NCBI GenBank assembly: GCA_014218235.1
Contig: CM024766.1
Span: forward strand, 71,475,207 to 71,539,206
DNA from: Colocasia esculenta
Taxonomy: Eukaryota; Streptophyta; Magnoliopsida; Alismatales; Araceae
Length of the DNA: 64,000 bases
Direction: 5' to 3'
Below the pieces are notes generated by a model. That model was not told the origin of the DNA and did not search any database. It saw nothing but the letters and a program-made list of their open reading frames with translations. Every line of letters begins with the position of its first letter. Within the stretch, counting starts at the first letter, position 1. The position numbers and the translations under genes were made by a program. Shown piece after piece: positions 22,674 through 33,500 of this stretch.

Positions 22674-23464
22674 CAGCTTAGGAGGGTTTCACAAGTCCAA
22701 AAATTAATTTAGATTTGATGGGGTGTTTCATTTAGATTTATTGTTCATTAATCTGTCAGCTGGGGGGTTACACAGGTCCAAAAATAGAAATAAGAGTATG
22801 TTCATAGTACAAACAATTCCAACATGGCTAAAGAGTCAAACTTGGCATGTAGGAGTCTAGGGAGTCCAAATCAGGCCTCCAGTTAAGATTTGACGGAGAT
22901 GTTTAGATTTAAGTTTATGTCATTAATATGTCAGTGTGGGAGGGGAGTTATACGAGAGAATTAACTATCTCTTCATGGAGCAGACAATTTCAACATAGCT
23001 AGAGAGTCAAATTAGGTATGTGAGAGCTGAGGGTGCCCAAATCAAACCCCCGGTTAGGATTTGGCTGGGATATTTAGATTTAAGTTTAATTATGTCATTA
23101 ATCTATCAGTGTTGAGGGAGGTTATATGGGTCAAAAAATTGAATTAAATGTCTACTGATAGTGTAAGCAATTTCAACATGGTCAAATAGTCAAATTGGAT
23201 ATGTGAGAATTGACGGAGTACAAATTGAACTCTCGGTTTAGATTTGGCGGGGGTATTTAGATTTAGTTTATAGTTCATTAATCTTTGAGTTTGGAGGTTA
23301 CACATGTCTGAAAATAAAATTAAGTATTTATTCATAGTGTAGACATTTTCAACATGTGGAGAGAGTGAAACTGGACATGTGAGAGTTGATAGAGTTCAAA
23401 TATGACTCTCAGTTAGAATTTGGCAGGAATATTTAGGTTTAAGTTTATAGTTTGTTAATATAAA
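22674..23464. repeat. Degenerate tandem repeat, unit about 175 bp, 4.5 copies
   Basis: Successive units begin near 22757, 22933, 23108 and 23287, each with the order GGAGG-TTACAC-GTCCAAAAAT-CATAGT-CAATTTCAACAT-GAGAGT-GGTTAGATTTGGCGGG-TATTTAGATTTAAGTTTA. A half unit lies before 22757. It fills the last intron of the CACTA gene. Confidence 0.8.
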
Positions 23465-23846
23465 ATGAGCTCTTATTTCTTCTTCATATTCATACATGTC
23501 TAATAATTATTTTTTACGTGCAGGTTGTTGGAGAATATGGTAGCAATAATGGAGATGACGACGATCTAGAGACTCATCTTGCAGACAATTAGGAGTCTCA
23601 TCATTTGACTTTTCCAATTTTTTCTTCTTCATTATTTATGTAAACAATTTGTTGACTTGTTGGCAAATATTCAGAAGATATTTGATTAGTGTGAAATGTT
23701 TAAATTTTACTTAATTATTTATGTGATTTTGTTATGTTTGAATGGTGATTGTGATATTTACTTTTTAGTTAATTGTCATATTAAAATGTATATAGGTGTA
23801 AAAATATATAAATATTTAAAAAAATTATTATAATAGTTTTATTTAT

Positions 23847-24217
23847 TTAGCGACAGAATAGCGACGGATAAGTAAATCCGTCGCTATCTTAGCGATAGAG
23901 TTCGAAAACCTATTTCTTCCGAGTAATTGAGGCCGGTGTCTGCCCGTCGCTAATCTGTTGCTAATTTAGCGACGAAAAGTTTGTTGTCGCTCATATTAAT
24001 ATTAGCGACAGATTTTGCGACAACAATATTTCGTCGCCAAACAGTCGCTATTAGCGACGGATTCAGTCTGTCGCTAATTTAGCGTCCAATATATGCCTGC
24101 GGCACGATTCCGTCGCTATCCTGTCGATATTTTGTCGTTAAACTCATTAGCGACGGCATAGCGACAGAATAGCGACGGAAATTATCCGTCGCTAAATAGT
24201 TTTTTTTTCTTGTAGTG
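23847..24217 (+). repeat. Right subterminal repeats and terminal inverted repeat of the CACTA element
   Basis: About fifteen copies of TAGCGACGGA or close variants in both orientations, ending with TTTTTTTTCTTGTAGTG at 24217. It mirrors the left end and is longer and denser. Confidence 0.9.
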
Positions 24218-24220
24218 ATA

Positions 24221-25344
24221 GTGTATTGTTCAAAGGAATTATCTACCTTTCCATCGCTACTGTTGGCCATAAAACATAGCTCCTCATTCCCTAAACTTGA
24301 GGACTTTTCTTCTACATCCTCACTTTGGTCATCATCTGACCAAGTTGCTACCATAGCTTTAGGCTTCTTCAATTTGTTGTTCTTTTTATACTTGTCCTTT
24401 TTATTTTCAGGACATTCCCCTTTCATATGTCCTACCTTGTTGCATCTATAGCAAATAATAATCTCATCAGTTTTTTAATTTCTACTGGAATTGACATTTG
24501 AAGCAGAAGAAATATTTCTTTTGCCAGAAGAGAATTTCTTCTTTCCAGTAAATTTCCCGTTTCTTGATTTTAAAAATTTTCTGAATTGCCTAATCATGAG
24601 GGCAAGTTCATCCTCATTGGACTCAGACTCTTCAGAACTTGATTTTTCTTGAGTTTTCTCATTGTTACTTGATGAGGCTTTAAGTGCTACTGGTTTGACT
24701 TTAAGCATATGTTCTTCACTTCTTTTCAAATTTATTTCATATGTCATTAAAGATCCTATGAGTTCATCCAAAGAAATTTTGGAAAAATCCTTAGAATCTG
24801 CAATCACAGTGGCCTTAGTATGCCAGATAGATGATAGAGAGCACAAAATCTTTCTTACCAAAACAACATCAGTGTACTCTTTACCTAGTGCCTTCAGTCT
24901 ATTGACGATTGTCATAAACCTAGCAAACATTTCAGAAATTGATTCATCAGATTTCATCATAAACAATTCATATTCAGAAACAAGTATGTTTGCTTTGGTT
25001 TCTCTAACTTGAGATGTTCCCTCATACATTAATTCAACTTTATCCCACATCTCTTTAGCATATTTATACATGGATATTCTTGAATATTCTTTAGGGTGGA
25101 CTGCACACTGAAGCATGTTTATGGCACTATAGTTAAGAGTGGCCCTCCTAATCTGTTATCTAGTCCAATTCTCTTCATCTCCTTGATTTTCATAAGGACC
25201 CACTTCAACTACCTTCCAGATTTCATAGTTTTGAGCCCTAAGAAAAACTTGCATGCAATTTTTCCAATAAGAGTAATCATACCCATTGAAAAATGGTCGC
25301 CTATTAATGGAATGACCTTCAGCAAAAAAACCTCGAGAATCCAT
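24221..25344 (-). pseudogene. Sirevirus gag, N-terminal part with zinc knuckle
   Basis: The start is at 25344 (MDSRGFF...), followed by the copia gag block FNGYDYSYWKNCMQVFLRAQ, then KEMWDKVELMYEGT, SISEMFARFMTIVNRLKALG and a CX2CX4HX4C zinc knuckle (CYRCNKVGHMKGEC) at 24412-24453. In-frame TAA stops are at 25154-25156 and 24475-24477. The frame runs into the CACTA insertion site at 24220 and resumes at 18022. It packages element RNA into virus-like particles; this copy is dead. Confidence 0.9.
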
Positions 25345-25448
25345 TAAGTAGGAAGCAAAGCAGTAACAAAACAATCAACCAATTCAAGCAGGTGTCACAC
25401 AAAGATCAGACAAAAACACTCAAATCAGATCAGAACAGTTGTGAACCT

Positions 25449-25460
25449 GCTCTGATACCA
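25449..25460 (-). promoter_or_regulatory. Primer-binding site (initiator tRNA-Met type), Sirevirus
   Basis: The plus strand reads GCTCTGATACCA two bases before the LTR start at 25463, giving TGGTATCAGAGC on the sense strand. Confidence 0.93.
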
Positions 25461-26439
25461 ATTGTAGGATCGAGTGATTAGGTGAAACAGATCTAGAAGG
25501 GGGGGGGGTTGAATAGATCTGTTGCCAATTCTTGCAGAAGCTTAAGAAAATTAAAACTAGTTTGACTCAGAGATCTAATCACAAAAACAATTTTCAGATC
25601 TGAAGTGTGAGTGTGTAAGAGGAGGTGTGAGACAATTAGGCAATTAGTGTGAAACTGCAATCCTGTGCAATCATCTAGCGCAGATCAACAATTCAAACCA
25701 TTGCACATAGGATTTTTTAGGTGGTTCGGAAATCACACCTGTGATCCCTACGTCCACCCCTCACACAGTGAGGACACTCTACTCAAAATTTGAGTACAAC
25801 TCACACTGGAGCATGACGACCCCAACACACTTGAGTTAGACAACTCACACACAAATTCCAGTGCACAACCGCTCCAGAAACTGAGCACACTTGCTCAAAC
25901 ACACACTGAGTGTTCAACTCACCAAACCGAGCTCGCTGGCTCACAAAACACAAGCTAGATCAAGACCAACATAAATCAGATCCTCTAGCAATGATCTGAT
26001 CCAAGGCAAATTCATTCACAGAAACTTGTGCAACACTTCATGCACAAATCTCATGGATGAATCAGAAGAACAACTTCAGAATTGTAAGAGATAGATACAG
26101 TATTTGTGTTCTTCGCTGAAGATTCCTTGCAGAAGGTTGAATTGAAGAGATCTGGTGATGCTTTCCATCACTTGGCGATGCTCTACTTCAATTGCCTCTG
26201 AATCACCATAAAATTCTCTTCAATTGCTTCTGAATCTACTGGATCTGCTCCCTCGAGAAGTGCTTCAACTTCTTCTCCAGAGCTCTCCTTCACTCCCTCG
26301 TGCTTTCCAAGGAAGTAGATGGATCACCACAGCAATGAGAAGAGCAAGAGTGGGAGATTCCTCCTTTTGCCGCCAAAAGCTTTTTGCTGGAATCTTCTGG
26401 AGGTCTCGTTTTTTTCTTGGGGGCCAACAATTGGGGGGG

Positions 26440-26447
26440 TATATTTA
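26440..26447 (-). promoter_or_regulatory. TATA box of the Sirevirus 5' LTR
   Basis: The sense strand reads TAAATATACCCCCCC, 119 bp downstream of the proximal palindrome of the U3 array. Confidence 0.6.
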
Positions 26448-26565
26448 GCCCCATAAGTCCAATTGTACCCTTGGGGTGCGTGGGCACATGATCCAAGGCA
26501 ACTTCTCTTGAACCCCAAGCAGCCACGTGTCCATAGGAATCAGATGTTGAAACTTCAACTGGAGT

Positions 26566-26745
26566 GTGTTGACACCACCACTGAGTGTGTCGACACCCTG
26601 TCCCAAGCAGGCAAAATGATCTCCTGGAAGCTGGAACTAGTGTCAACACCACCATTGAGTGTGTCGACACAACTTGACCCTGTCTTCAAAGATAGCTTCT
26701 AGGACGGTGATCCAGTGTCGACACCACCAAGGGATGTGTCGACAC
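26566..26745 (-). promoter_or_regulatory. U3 palindrome array, GTGTCGACAC, phased at 21 bp
   Basis: Six sites start at 26566, 26587, 26640, 26661, 26715 and 26736. They form three pairs, each with 21-bp spacing, and the pairs are 74 and 75 bp apart. Between the paired sites the sequence CACCA is kept. Four sites are perfect GTGTCGACAC; 26566 and 26640 carry one change each. Palindrome clusters in U3 are a known Sirevirus feature. Confidence 0.8.
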
Positions 26746-26970
26746 ATCATGACAAAAACTGTATAGTCCTAAAAATTTAACACATAAGCCATTAGCACAA
26801 GGCATTATCATCAAAGTATGAAATGTAAAATGTTCAAGACATGTTGTTTGAGCATTATTATTATATAAATAAGGCATGTACCATGTTCAACCCAACAAGC
26901 ACAAAATCACAAAGTGTCATCATCAAAACTAGGGAGAGAGGGATACTAAAACCACACTCAACCCAACAGT

Positions 26971-27865
26971 TCGTGGTGGCACCAGTGAGTTGTTCCCTGA
27001 CCTCGTGGTGTGTCCAGGGTCCACGGTGGTTCTGTTTGTGGGCCCTCAACCTTGAGGAGGTCCGAGGTGGCCGTGCTAGTGGTGAGACGTCGTTCTCACG
27101 TGTGTGCTCGGTGTCTCTCGTGTGACACCTAGTTGTTCCTTCCCGACCTCGTGGAGGTTCGGGATGTTGGTGCTTGTGTCGTGAGACTCTGGTCTCATGT
27201 GGTTGCTCCGGTGTTCCGTGAGCTCCTTTGCCTCGGCGGGTGTGTGCCTAGGTGTTGCTTCCGCATTGTGTTTGACTCTGCTGGTTCTGCGGGAGTCGTG
27301 TTTGGCCCAACCCGGGTTGTGGTCAAGGCATTTCTCTGTTCCGCTACTTTGTAGTACTTTGTGGTAAGCGTTTCTCACTTTACTGCTTTGTAGAGTAGTT
27401 TTGCTTTTACTTGTTGGAGTTCCTACTGCTCTGGCTGGTAAGGGACTGGTTATCCCTACTGAGCCTTGTTCTCGAGGCTCACCCCTCTACTCTCTTCAGG
27501 TAAGGACTCGCTGTCGCAGGAGTTCATTGTCAGACGGTCGTGGTGGTGGCTTGTTCTCCATGCGTTGCCAGTAGTGTGAGTTGTGAGCATGAGAGCTCTT
27601 GTACTGTGAGTTGAGAGTGGCCTTTTTGCAAGTCCTCGGGGTATGCCCCTTAAGGACTGCACCTTTCTTTCTGTACCTGTACTTTTATTTGGGACATGTT
27701 GTACGTAATTTTCTTATTAATGTATGAACTTTCTTGTTATAGTTATTTGAATTCATTGCTTATCTCACTGGACTAAATTCTAACCCTTCCGGGTCTTCGG
27801 ATCCGTGGGTGACGGCGCGACCTTCGGGGGTCCCTGGCGGGGGTCTGGGAGGTCGGGTCGTTACA
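26971..27865 (+). repeat. 5' LTR of element A, 3' portion only
   Basis: It begins abruptly at the Sirevirus edge and ends GGGTCGTTACA followed by a primer site. The first 230 bp match 34165-34404 closely, which identifies both as the same LTR family. It contains several short hairpins and the conserved LTR stem-loop at 27460-27481. The missing left part must lie beyond the Sirevirus, outside the window. Confidence 0.82.
27460..27481 (+). other. Conserved LTR stem-loop (LTR A)
   Basis: Arms TGAGCCT and AGGCTCA (7 bp) with an 8-base loop, preceded by CCCTAC and followed by CCCCTCTACTCTCTTCAGG. The CAGG is at 27497-27500. Confidence 0.6.
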
Positions 27866-28809
27866 GTGGTATCAGAGCTCAGGGGTCCAATGAGATTTGC
27901 AATGAGTTAATAACTATGCCTGCTTTGCCTTGTCTAGGTAGCCCTATCGGTGGTACGCCAAGCTTTGGTCGTTGCCTGTGTTCGGATTTTTCTCCCTCGC
28001 TTGGGAGCGAGTGTGTGCTGTTATGGCACCCTGCTTCAGTTTGGGTCCCTTTGAGGTCGACGTGCTGCCCTCGACCTCTGCAGTTGTTTCGTTTTCTGTG
28101 CGGTTGTCGACGTCTTGAGTTGCTTGGCTTTGCCAACCTCAGATGTCTTCCTTGGTTTTGCCTCTGCGTGTGTGCCTGTGGAGCGTGTAGTTCAGCTTTC
28201 TGTGGCTCCATAGTCGTTGGGTATCCTGGTCAGACCACGAGGATGATCTGGGCGTGATCTAGTGGTGCCGTCGGACACTACCTGGCTTGCAGTGGCTTCT
28301 CCACGTGCGTGTTTTCTGCTTGGCTTTGGGTCACCATTAAGAAACTCTCGTTTGGCCTTGCCGTAAGTGCTAGCTGTTTCTAGACGTGCGGAGCCATTCA
28401 GCGGAGTCTGGTGGATGACCTCTTGGCGTTTTCCCAGTTGTCATCAGTAGATGGGATCTCTATCTTATCATTGACGACAGAGTGAGATACTGACCTGTTG
28501 GTCTCAACAGCGTGGTATGTTGAGGGTTCAGTTGAGTGGTTTCCGACTGGTGGTTGCAGTATTTTTGGTCGGTTTGGTGCACGCCGCGCCTGTGGAGTTG
28601 TCGACATCTGCTTGTGTGCTCTGCGCCGTTGTTGTGTGCCCTGTGAGTTGTTGGATCTCTGGTTTGGCACTCCCTTTGTGGCAGGGTCGTGGTGGCAACC
28701 ACCGGGAAGTCGTGGTGCAACTTAGTGGTCCCTTTGCACCTGTTGCTTTCTCCGACCGGGTTTTGCCCTTGATTTTGAGGACGAATTTATTTTTTGTTGT
28801 TGGATGTAT
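27866..28809 (+). mobile_element. Element A interior: coding-free, about 0.94 kb
   Basis: It starts with the primer site TGGTATCAGAGC (27867-27878) and ends with a GAGGACGAATTTATTTTTTG segment, a typical end of gypsy internal regions, directly before the 3' LTR at 28810. No gag or pol homology is visible, and ORFs here are short and unlike any domain. Element A is therefore a small non-autonomous derivative that would depend on proteins from a relative, plausibly a Tekay-type element. Confidence 0.7.
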
Positions 28810-30583
28810 TGTAACATCTCGGGCTTTCCGGCTTTCCGTTGTGTGAGGGATGACTGGCCTTGTCGCGACGGAGGTGCCCTTCACGATAGTCATCCCTATT
28901 GTGATTGCCTTCGGTGTTGCATTCTTGTCGCGCCCGGTCAACGAGTCGCGACTGCTTTCTAATTTTTTGTCATCTGACGCCTTTCAAAGTGGCAGGCGTG
29001 GCAGACTGACCTGTAGGGTTGTCGCGACGCCCAGGTGGGGTGCGTTCTGGTCGTGATCTGGGCGGCCGTGACGATAAGGTTCGTATCGCGACTCCCTACC
29101 CCGTCGCGTTCTGGGGGTTGGAGGCTAAAAGCCTTGGCAGGCTCCCCTTCTTCCTTCTTTTCCCTTTTCCTTCCCTTCCTCCTCTCCGAGGTGGGAAGCC
29201 TCCTTCCCCTTGTTCTCCGGCGATTAGAGCTTGGAGGAGTGGCGACGGCTTGTGCAGAGCACTGGAACGTCGTGTGGAGCGAGGAGAAGGCGGCCGTGGC
29301 TTCATGAAGGCCCTCCTTGGGGATTTCGGTTCTTCAAATTGGTAGGGATTCTTGTGCCCTTTCTTGTTGGTGTGGATTGGGAGTCCATTTTGTGGAATGC
29401 ATATGTTTACTGCTTTCACCATACTCCCCTCCCTGTTGTGGTGTGCTTAGTGTAGTTGTGGCGACCTCGGGATGTAGCATCCTGGCGGTCCGCCTTCCAG
29501 CTGATGTTGCGACCACCGAGCACGTCGCGACATCAGAGAAGGCGTCGCCTCGGTTGGACACGACCTAATCGCGGCGCGGGTGGCTGTCGCGATAAGGGTC
29601 GTGTCGCGACCCAGTTTCCCGCCGCGACAAGGTTGCTGTCGCTGCTTGGTCGGCCGTCGTGACAAGGATGTCGCGACCTAGTTTCCTATCACGACAGCTC
29701 TGTTGTCGCGACCTACCTCTCCGTCACAACAGGGTCTTGTCGCGGTGGTCCTGACCATCGCGATGGTATCCCAATAGCTTAGGAGGGCGCGACAAGACTT
29801 GGTCTGCCTCAGGTTTTTTCCGTGGCCGTGGTTGGTGTGTCGGCGTGTGCCCCAGGGCATGGTTGCCCTTAGGACCTTCTGGTGGGAATGCGGAAGGTTG
29901 CTTCCTTGCGTTTAGTGACTGAAGGTGACACCTTCGTGGCCATGTCCTAGCGGCGGTGCTAGGAGGCTCGTGTCTGTCTAATAATTGATTGTCTGTCAGT
30001 CAATCTATTATTAGAAGAGCTATGGTTTCTGTTCTGTTTGGTGGTGTTCCGATTTCTCGGACCGTGCCTTGTGTGCTGGCATTGGCTGACGGCCCTTCTG
30101 GAGGTTTCCAGAAGGGGTGCTGTGCGTGCCTGTGCTTGCTGGGCTTGTCTTGGTTACAAGCTAGCGGTGCTATTCTTGTTGGTGGTTGCCATGCCAGTTC
30201 TCTTTCGCCTGGTGCTCGGCACTTGAGGGCTTGTCCGCGAGACAAGTTGTTACCGTTACCTGGGACCCCCAGCCCCGCGCGTCTGTTGAGGGAGTTCTCC
30301 AAGCGGCGGGCGTGCTCAAGTCACGGGGTTAGAGCAGAAGGGGAAAACGGTGGGGACAATGGCGTAGAGTCGTTTGTAGAGCTCTCTTAGCTGGTCTGGG
30401 TCTCCGAGGTGTTTGAGGCGCTCTTCTGGTGCAGACCAGCTAGTCCTTCTCACTGCCTCGCTCTGCGTTGGTTCCGGAGCCGCGTAGGGAGGTCAGGCGT
30501 GGGGCCGCAGCTCGGCCGGGCTGTGGTGGTTTGTGGTTGTGTTCTTTGCTGTGACTCGCTAGCCTCACTCTACCTAGGGAGGT
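28810..30583 (+). repeat. 3' LTR of element A, left part
   Basis: It begins TGTAACATCTCGGGC. U3 is GC-rich with many GTCGCGAC palindromes (for example near 28863, 28943, 29021, 29523, 29602, 29668 and 29704). The target duplication GAGGT at 30579-30583 precedes solo LTR H. The LTR continues at 33876. Confidence 0.78.
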
Positions 30584-33500
30584 TGTAAGGCCCTCGAATT
30601 TCGTTGCATTATTTTAATTTCGTGTAAATAAATTATGTTGTGTATGCATAGATGTACATATCTACGTATGTATTAACTATTTATACTTATGTATGCATGT
30701 GTATAATTAGTTGTAAATAATGTATGAATGGTATGATGGTACCATGTACGTGATAGTATACATAATGCATGTATATATGTATAGGTTATGCATGGTTCCC
30801 TGCATGTTTTGAGTTCTGGCCGAAGGCCAGCTTGGCGTCAATATTAATGGACGTTTGTGTTGTGTAGGCGTCAACCATATAGACGCCAACACTAATCCTA
30901 GCGTCTAGCGATGTGGACGCTAATTTCTCTGGCCTACATGCGTTGCAGAGCCAGAAATCCCGGGAACAAGCTACCCCAACCATTGGGGAGCTGTCCCCAA
31001 CGGTCTGAAAGGCTTCTTGTCAAGCCTGCGTGAAAGGAGAGCCCCCTCTCCTATTTACAAAGCCCTTTTTGCAACCCTCAACCCTCTCTTGGCTCTCTTT
31101 GCAAGAGGAGAAGAAGGAGAAGAAAAACCCTAGAGAAAACTGTGAGAAAACCCCACCCTTTGCAAGCTTGGATTCGACCTTCTGAAGTTGTTCCTGGCCA
31201 TCTACCACGACAAGGAGCTAGCTGAAGTGAAGGAGGAGGCTTCCCCGATCTCATCTTGGAGGCATCTTCGTCCTAGAACCCAGAGGAGAGAAATTGTGGA
31301 GCTTCTTGGGACTGTCCAAGGAGAGCTTCTCCGACCATTTAGAACCGTCTGGAGTATTTTCTAGAGGCAAGTAACCTACCCCTATCGTCCATGTAGGTGT
31401 CAAGTAGGGTTTTATCATTTTTATGTATTTTTCCTCGTGTCCTAGATCCCCCATTCACCTTTTTATTTGGAGTTCGGTCTATGTTTCTGCACAGACAGGA
31501 ACTTGGCGTCAATGCCCTTGACGCCGAGATCCCTAATGTGCGTCCAGCGATCTTGCCGTCCACTCCTGGAACGGCCAGAGACCGCCGTTAAGTTCTCCAG
31601 GACAGAACAGTGAGCTGTTCTTCCTGGTATATGATTATTTTCGATGTGTTTTCGATGAGGATATATTGTAAACCTATTATGATATGTAATATGGATGTCT
31701 GAATGTGTGGTGAGATCTTTGTAATTTCTGTGATTTGGCATAAATGGTTTTATTATGGAGAATGTATGCATGATGAGATCTAGACCATGTTATTTACCAT
31801 TTGTGCAATTCATGTGAAGTTGGATGCCCTAAATTTTTCTAAACCGTGAGTGGGTAAATCAGTACATGCTCTAAATTTTTGGGAATTTTCCTCATGCTCC
31901 TCTGATTTATTGAATTTTCTGAAAGGGAATTAGAAAAACATGTGTAGGATTGTTAAAAATTCCAGTAAATCGTGTGTTGTGTAATAAATCCGGGGAAATT
32001 TCCTGTGGTATTGTGTATATTGGGTTCAGGGTTATGATCTATTAAACTGAACTTTTATGTTATATACCATGATAAATCGAATTTTGAATAATACGGGAAT
32101 TTATGTTAAATTTTCTGCGATTGCATTTTGGATCATAAAAATGTGAAAATTTTCATGTGGGATCCTAAACCCGAAATCAGCATGTGGTTAAATTCTCAGG
32201 TCATTTGAACAACTATACCATGCAATATGAATTTTCCATGCAAAAATGGGTAATTAATGCATGCCATTGTAAAATGATTTAATTTCTGTGTAACCCAACC
32301 TGATTGGTGAAATTTTCTGAATGATGAATTCTGTCATCTGTAGTGGCATGATTAGGAAAACAGAGTCATGTTGCGAATGAGAGAATGAATGAGATGTGAG
32401 TGTCATGTGTAAAATGTGTGTAAAAACCGATATGTGTAATGTGTAAAACTGTGCCATGTGTGATACTGCTTCCATAGAGGGCTGTGGAACTGTACCATGG
32501 AAAAGTCCCCATGGGATGGTTCAATGTGTTGTGATCCTAAGGGCATTAGGATGAAATTCTGGAGGTGGACAAGTACCACTGGTTAGGGTGGAGACTTGTT
32601 CTCCCGGTTTGCGCAGTCCAAGAGTCGTCACTGTATTGCCTAGGTGACGTCTATGTGTATGTGATGTGATGTGTCCTTTTTATGGTGGTTTGGACTATGT
32701 GTCACGGAACTAAAGTGTAAAATGTGAATGTGATTGTGATCATGTGTAAATTGTGTAGTGTGAACAATGTGTAAATGTGAATGTGTAAATGTGCAATGTG
32801 TAAAAAGTGAAGTCGGTGAATTAGAAATTGTGTAAAAATATGAAACCAAAATGTGAGGATGTGAAATGGAAATCCATGATATGATGATCCGAAATCATGT
32901 TAGAACAGCAACATAAATGTGGTTATGATCATGTGTTATATGTGTACAATGCGTAGAATCCATGCTAGGGACAATCCTTATTTATGTGTAATCCATTCCA
33001 TGTGTGCTTACTCTCACGTTGTGGTTTGAATGAGAACATAACTTTCACGTGTTAGATTGTAAAGTGTTTAATCATGTCAAAACAGCAAGCTTAAAGCATG
33101 TAAAATGGTTATGTGCATGCGTAAGAATGAGAAGTAACCATGTTAGCAATGTTTTCTTTCATGTATGTAAACTAGTCATGCTAAACTTGCTTTCATGTTT
33201 TAGTTTAATTGAAAGTAAACCTTTCATGTGTTGGAATGATTAGAGAGCATGTGATAGGAGATTTTGATTTATAAAATCTGAAAGCATGAATCATGTGTTC
33301 ATTAATAGAATTACCATGCTAGGAGTTAATTTCAATGACAAGCATGCTACATGATGGTGTCTTGTAAATGTGTATGTAAAACCTGCTATGATATGTACAT
33401 GTATGGTATGTGTAGAGTTATTTGCTGAGTCTTTTAGACTCATTACTTGCTTCGGCATACAGGCGTAGTTGGTGACGACACACTTGTGGAGGAGGCAGTG

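Larger units (their letters stand above)
19927..23592 (+). pseudogene. CACTA internal gene with tandem mini-exons (TnpA-like by position)
   Basis: A spliced gene can be read by hand. An acceptor ends at 19926. The ATG is at 19929 and the first coding exon (to 19977) encodes a basic MARRGRLARG start. Mini-exons of about 60 bp follow at 20054-20112, 20191-20250, 22032-22089, 22156-22215 and 22294-22353, then a longer exon at 22432-22602 ending at GTGAGT. The last exon, 23524-23592, is acidic (NNGDDDDLETH) and ends in a stop. Defects include a lost donor after 19977, an AG-to-AA acceptor at 20189-20190, and in-frame stops in two exons. A basic start and an acidic end fit the DNA-binding protein gene of CACTA elements, but this is inferred from position and composition, not from domain homology. 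Confidence 0.5.
18026..24217 (+). mobile_element. Non-autonomous CACTA DNA transposon
   Basis: The ends are CACTACAAGAAAAAAA (18026) and its inverted match TTTTTTTTCTTGTAGTG (ending 24217), flanked by the 3-bp target duplication ATA (18023-18025 and 24218-24220). CACTA ends with a 3-bp duplication are diagnostic of this superfamily. Subterminal arrays of GCGACGGA/TCCGTCGC occur at both ends. No transposase of the usual large type is visible. The interior holds a decayed multi-exon gene on the plus strand, a captured RNase H-like fragment and tandem repeats. Plus orientation follows from that gene. It splits the Sirevirus gag. Confidence 0.95.
187..26970 (-). mobile_element. Sirevirus-type Ty1/copia retrotransposon, interrupted by three insertions
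   Basis: One minus-strand copia element runs from its 5' LTR (25463-26970) through gag, a coiled-coil segment, protease, integrase, RT, RNase H and an extra ORF. The order PR-INT-RT-RNase H is diagnostic of Ty1/copia. The gag coiled coil, repeated polypurine tracts, palindrome-rich LTR and extra ORF after pol fit the Sirevirus (SIRE/Maximus) lineage. It is split by a CACTA element (18026-24217), by solo LTR F plus Tekay (3532-14082) and by LTR G (1-186). Its 3' LTR is not in the window. It carries stops in gag and a frameshift in RT, so it is dead. Confidence 0.88.
25463..26970 (-). repeat. 5' LTR of the Sirevirus
   Basis: On the plus strand it begins TGTAGGATCG next to the primer site and ends AACCCAACA at 26970, where LTR A sequence resumes. 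On the sense strand it starts TGTTGGGTTG. U3 is at the right with the palindrome array (26566-26745) and a TATA box at 26447-26440. A run of nine G lies at about 25500-25508. The matching 3' LTR is off the left side of the window. Confidence 0.88.

Noticed and set aside
18026..24217. CRISPR-like reading of the regular GCGACGGA repeats at the element ends
   Set aside because: Repeats occur in both orientations with irregular spacing at transposon ends with CACTA termini; these are subterminal repeats.
27805..30390. ORFs of 100-150 codons in element A
   Set aside because: Cysteine- and arginine-rich, low-complexity frames in GC-rich LTR and leader sequence, not shared between the LTR copies.
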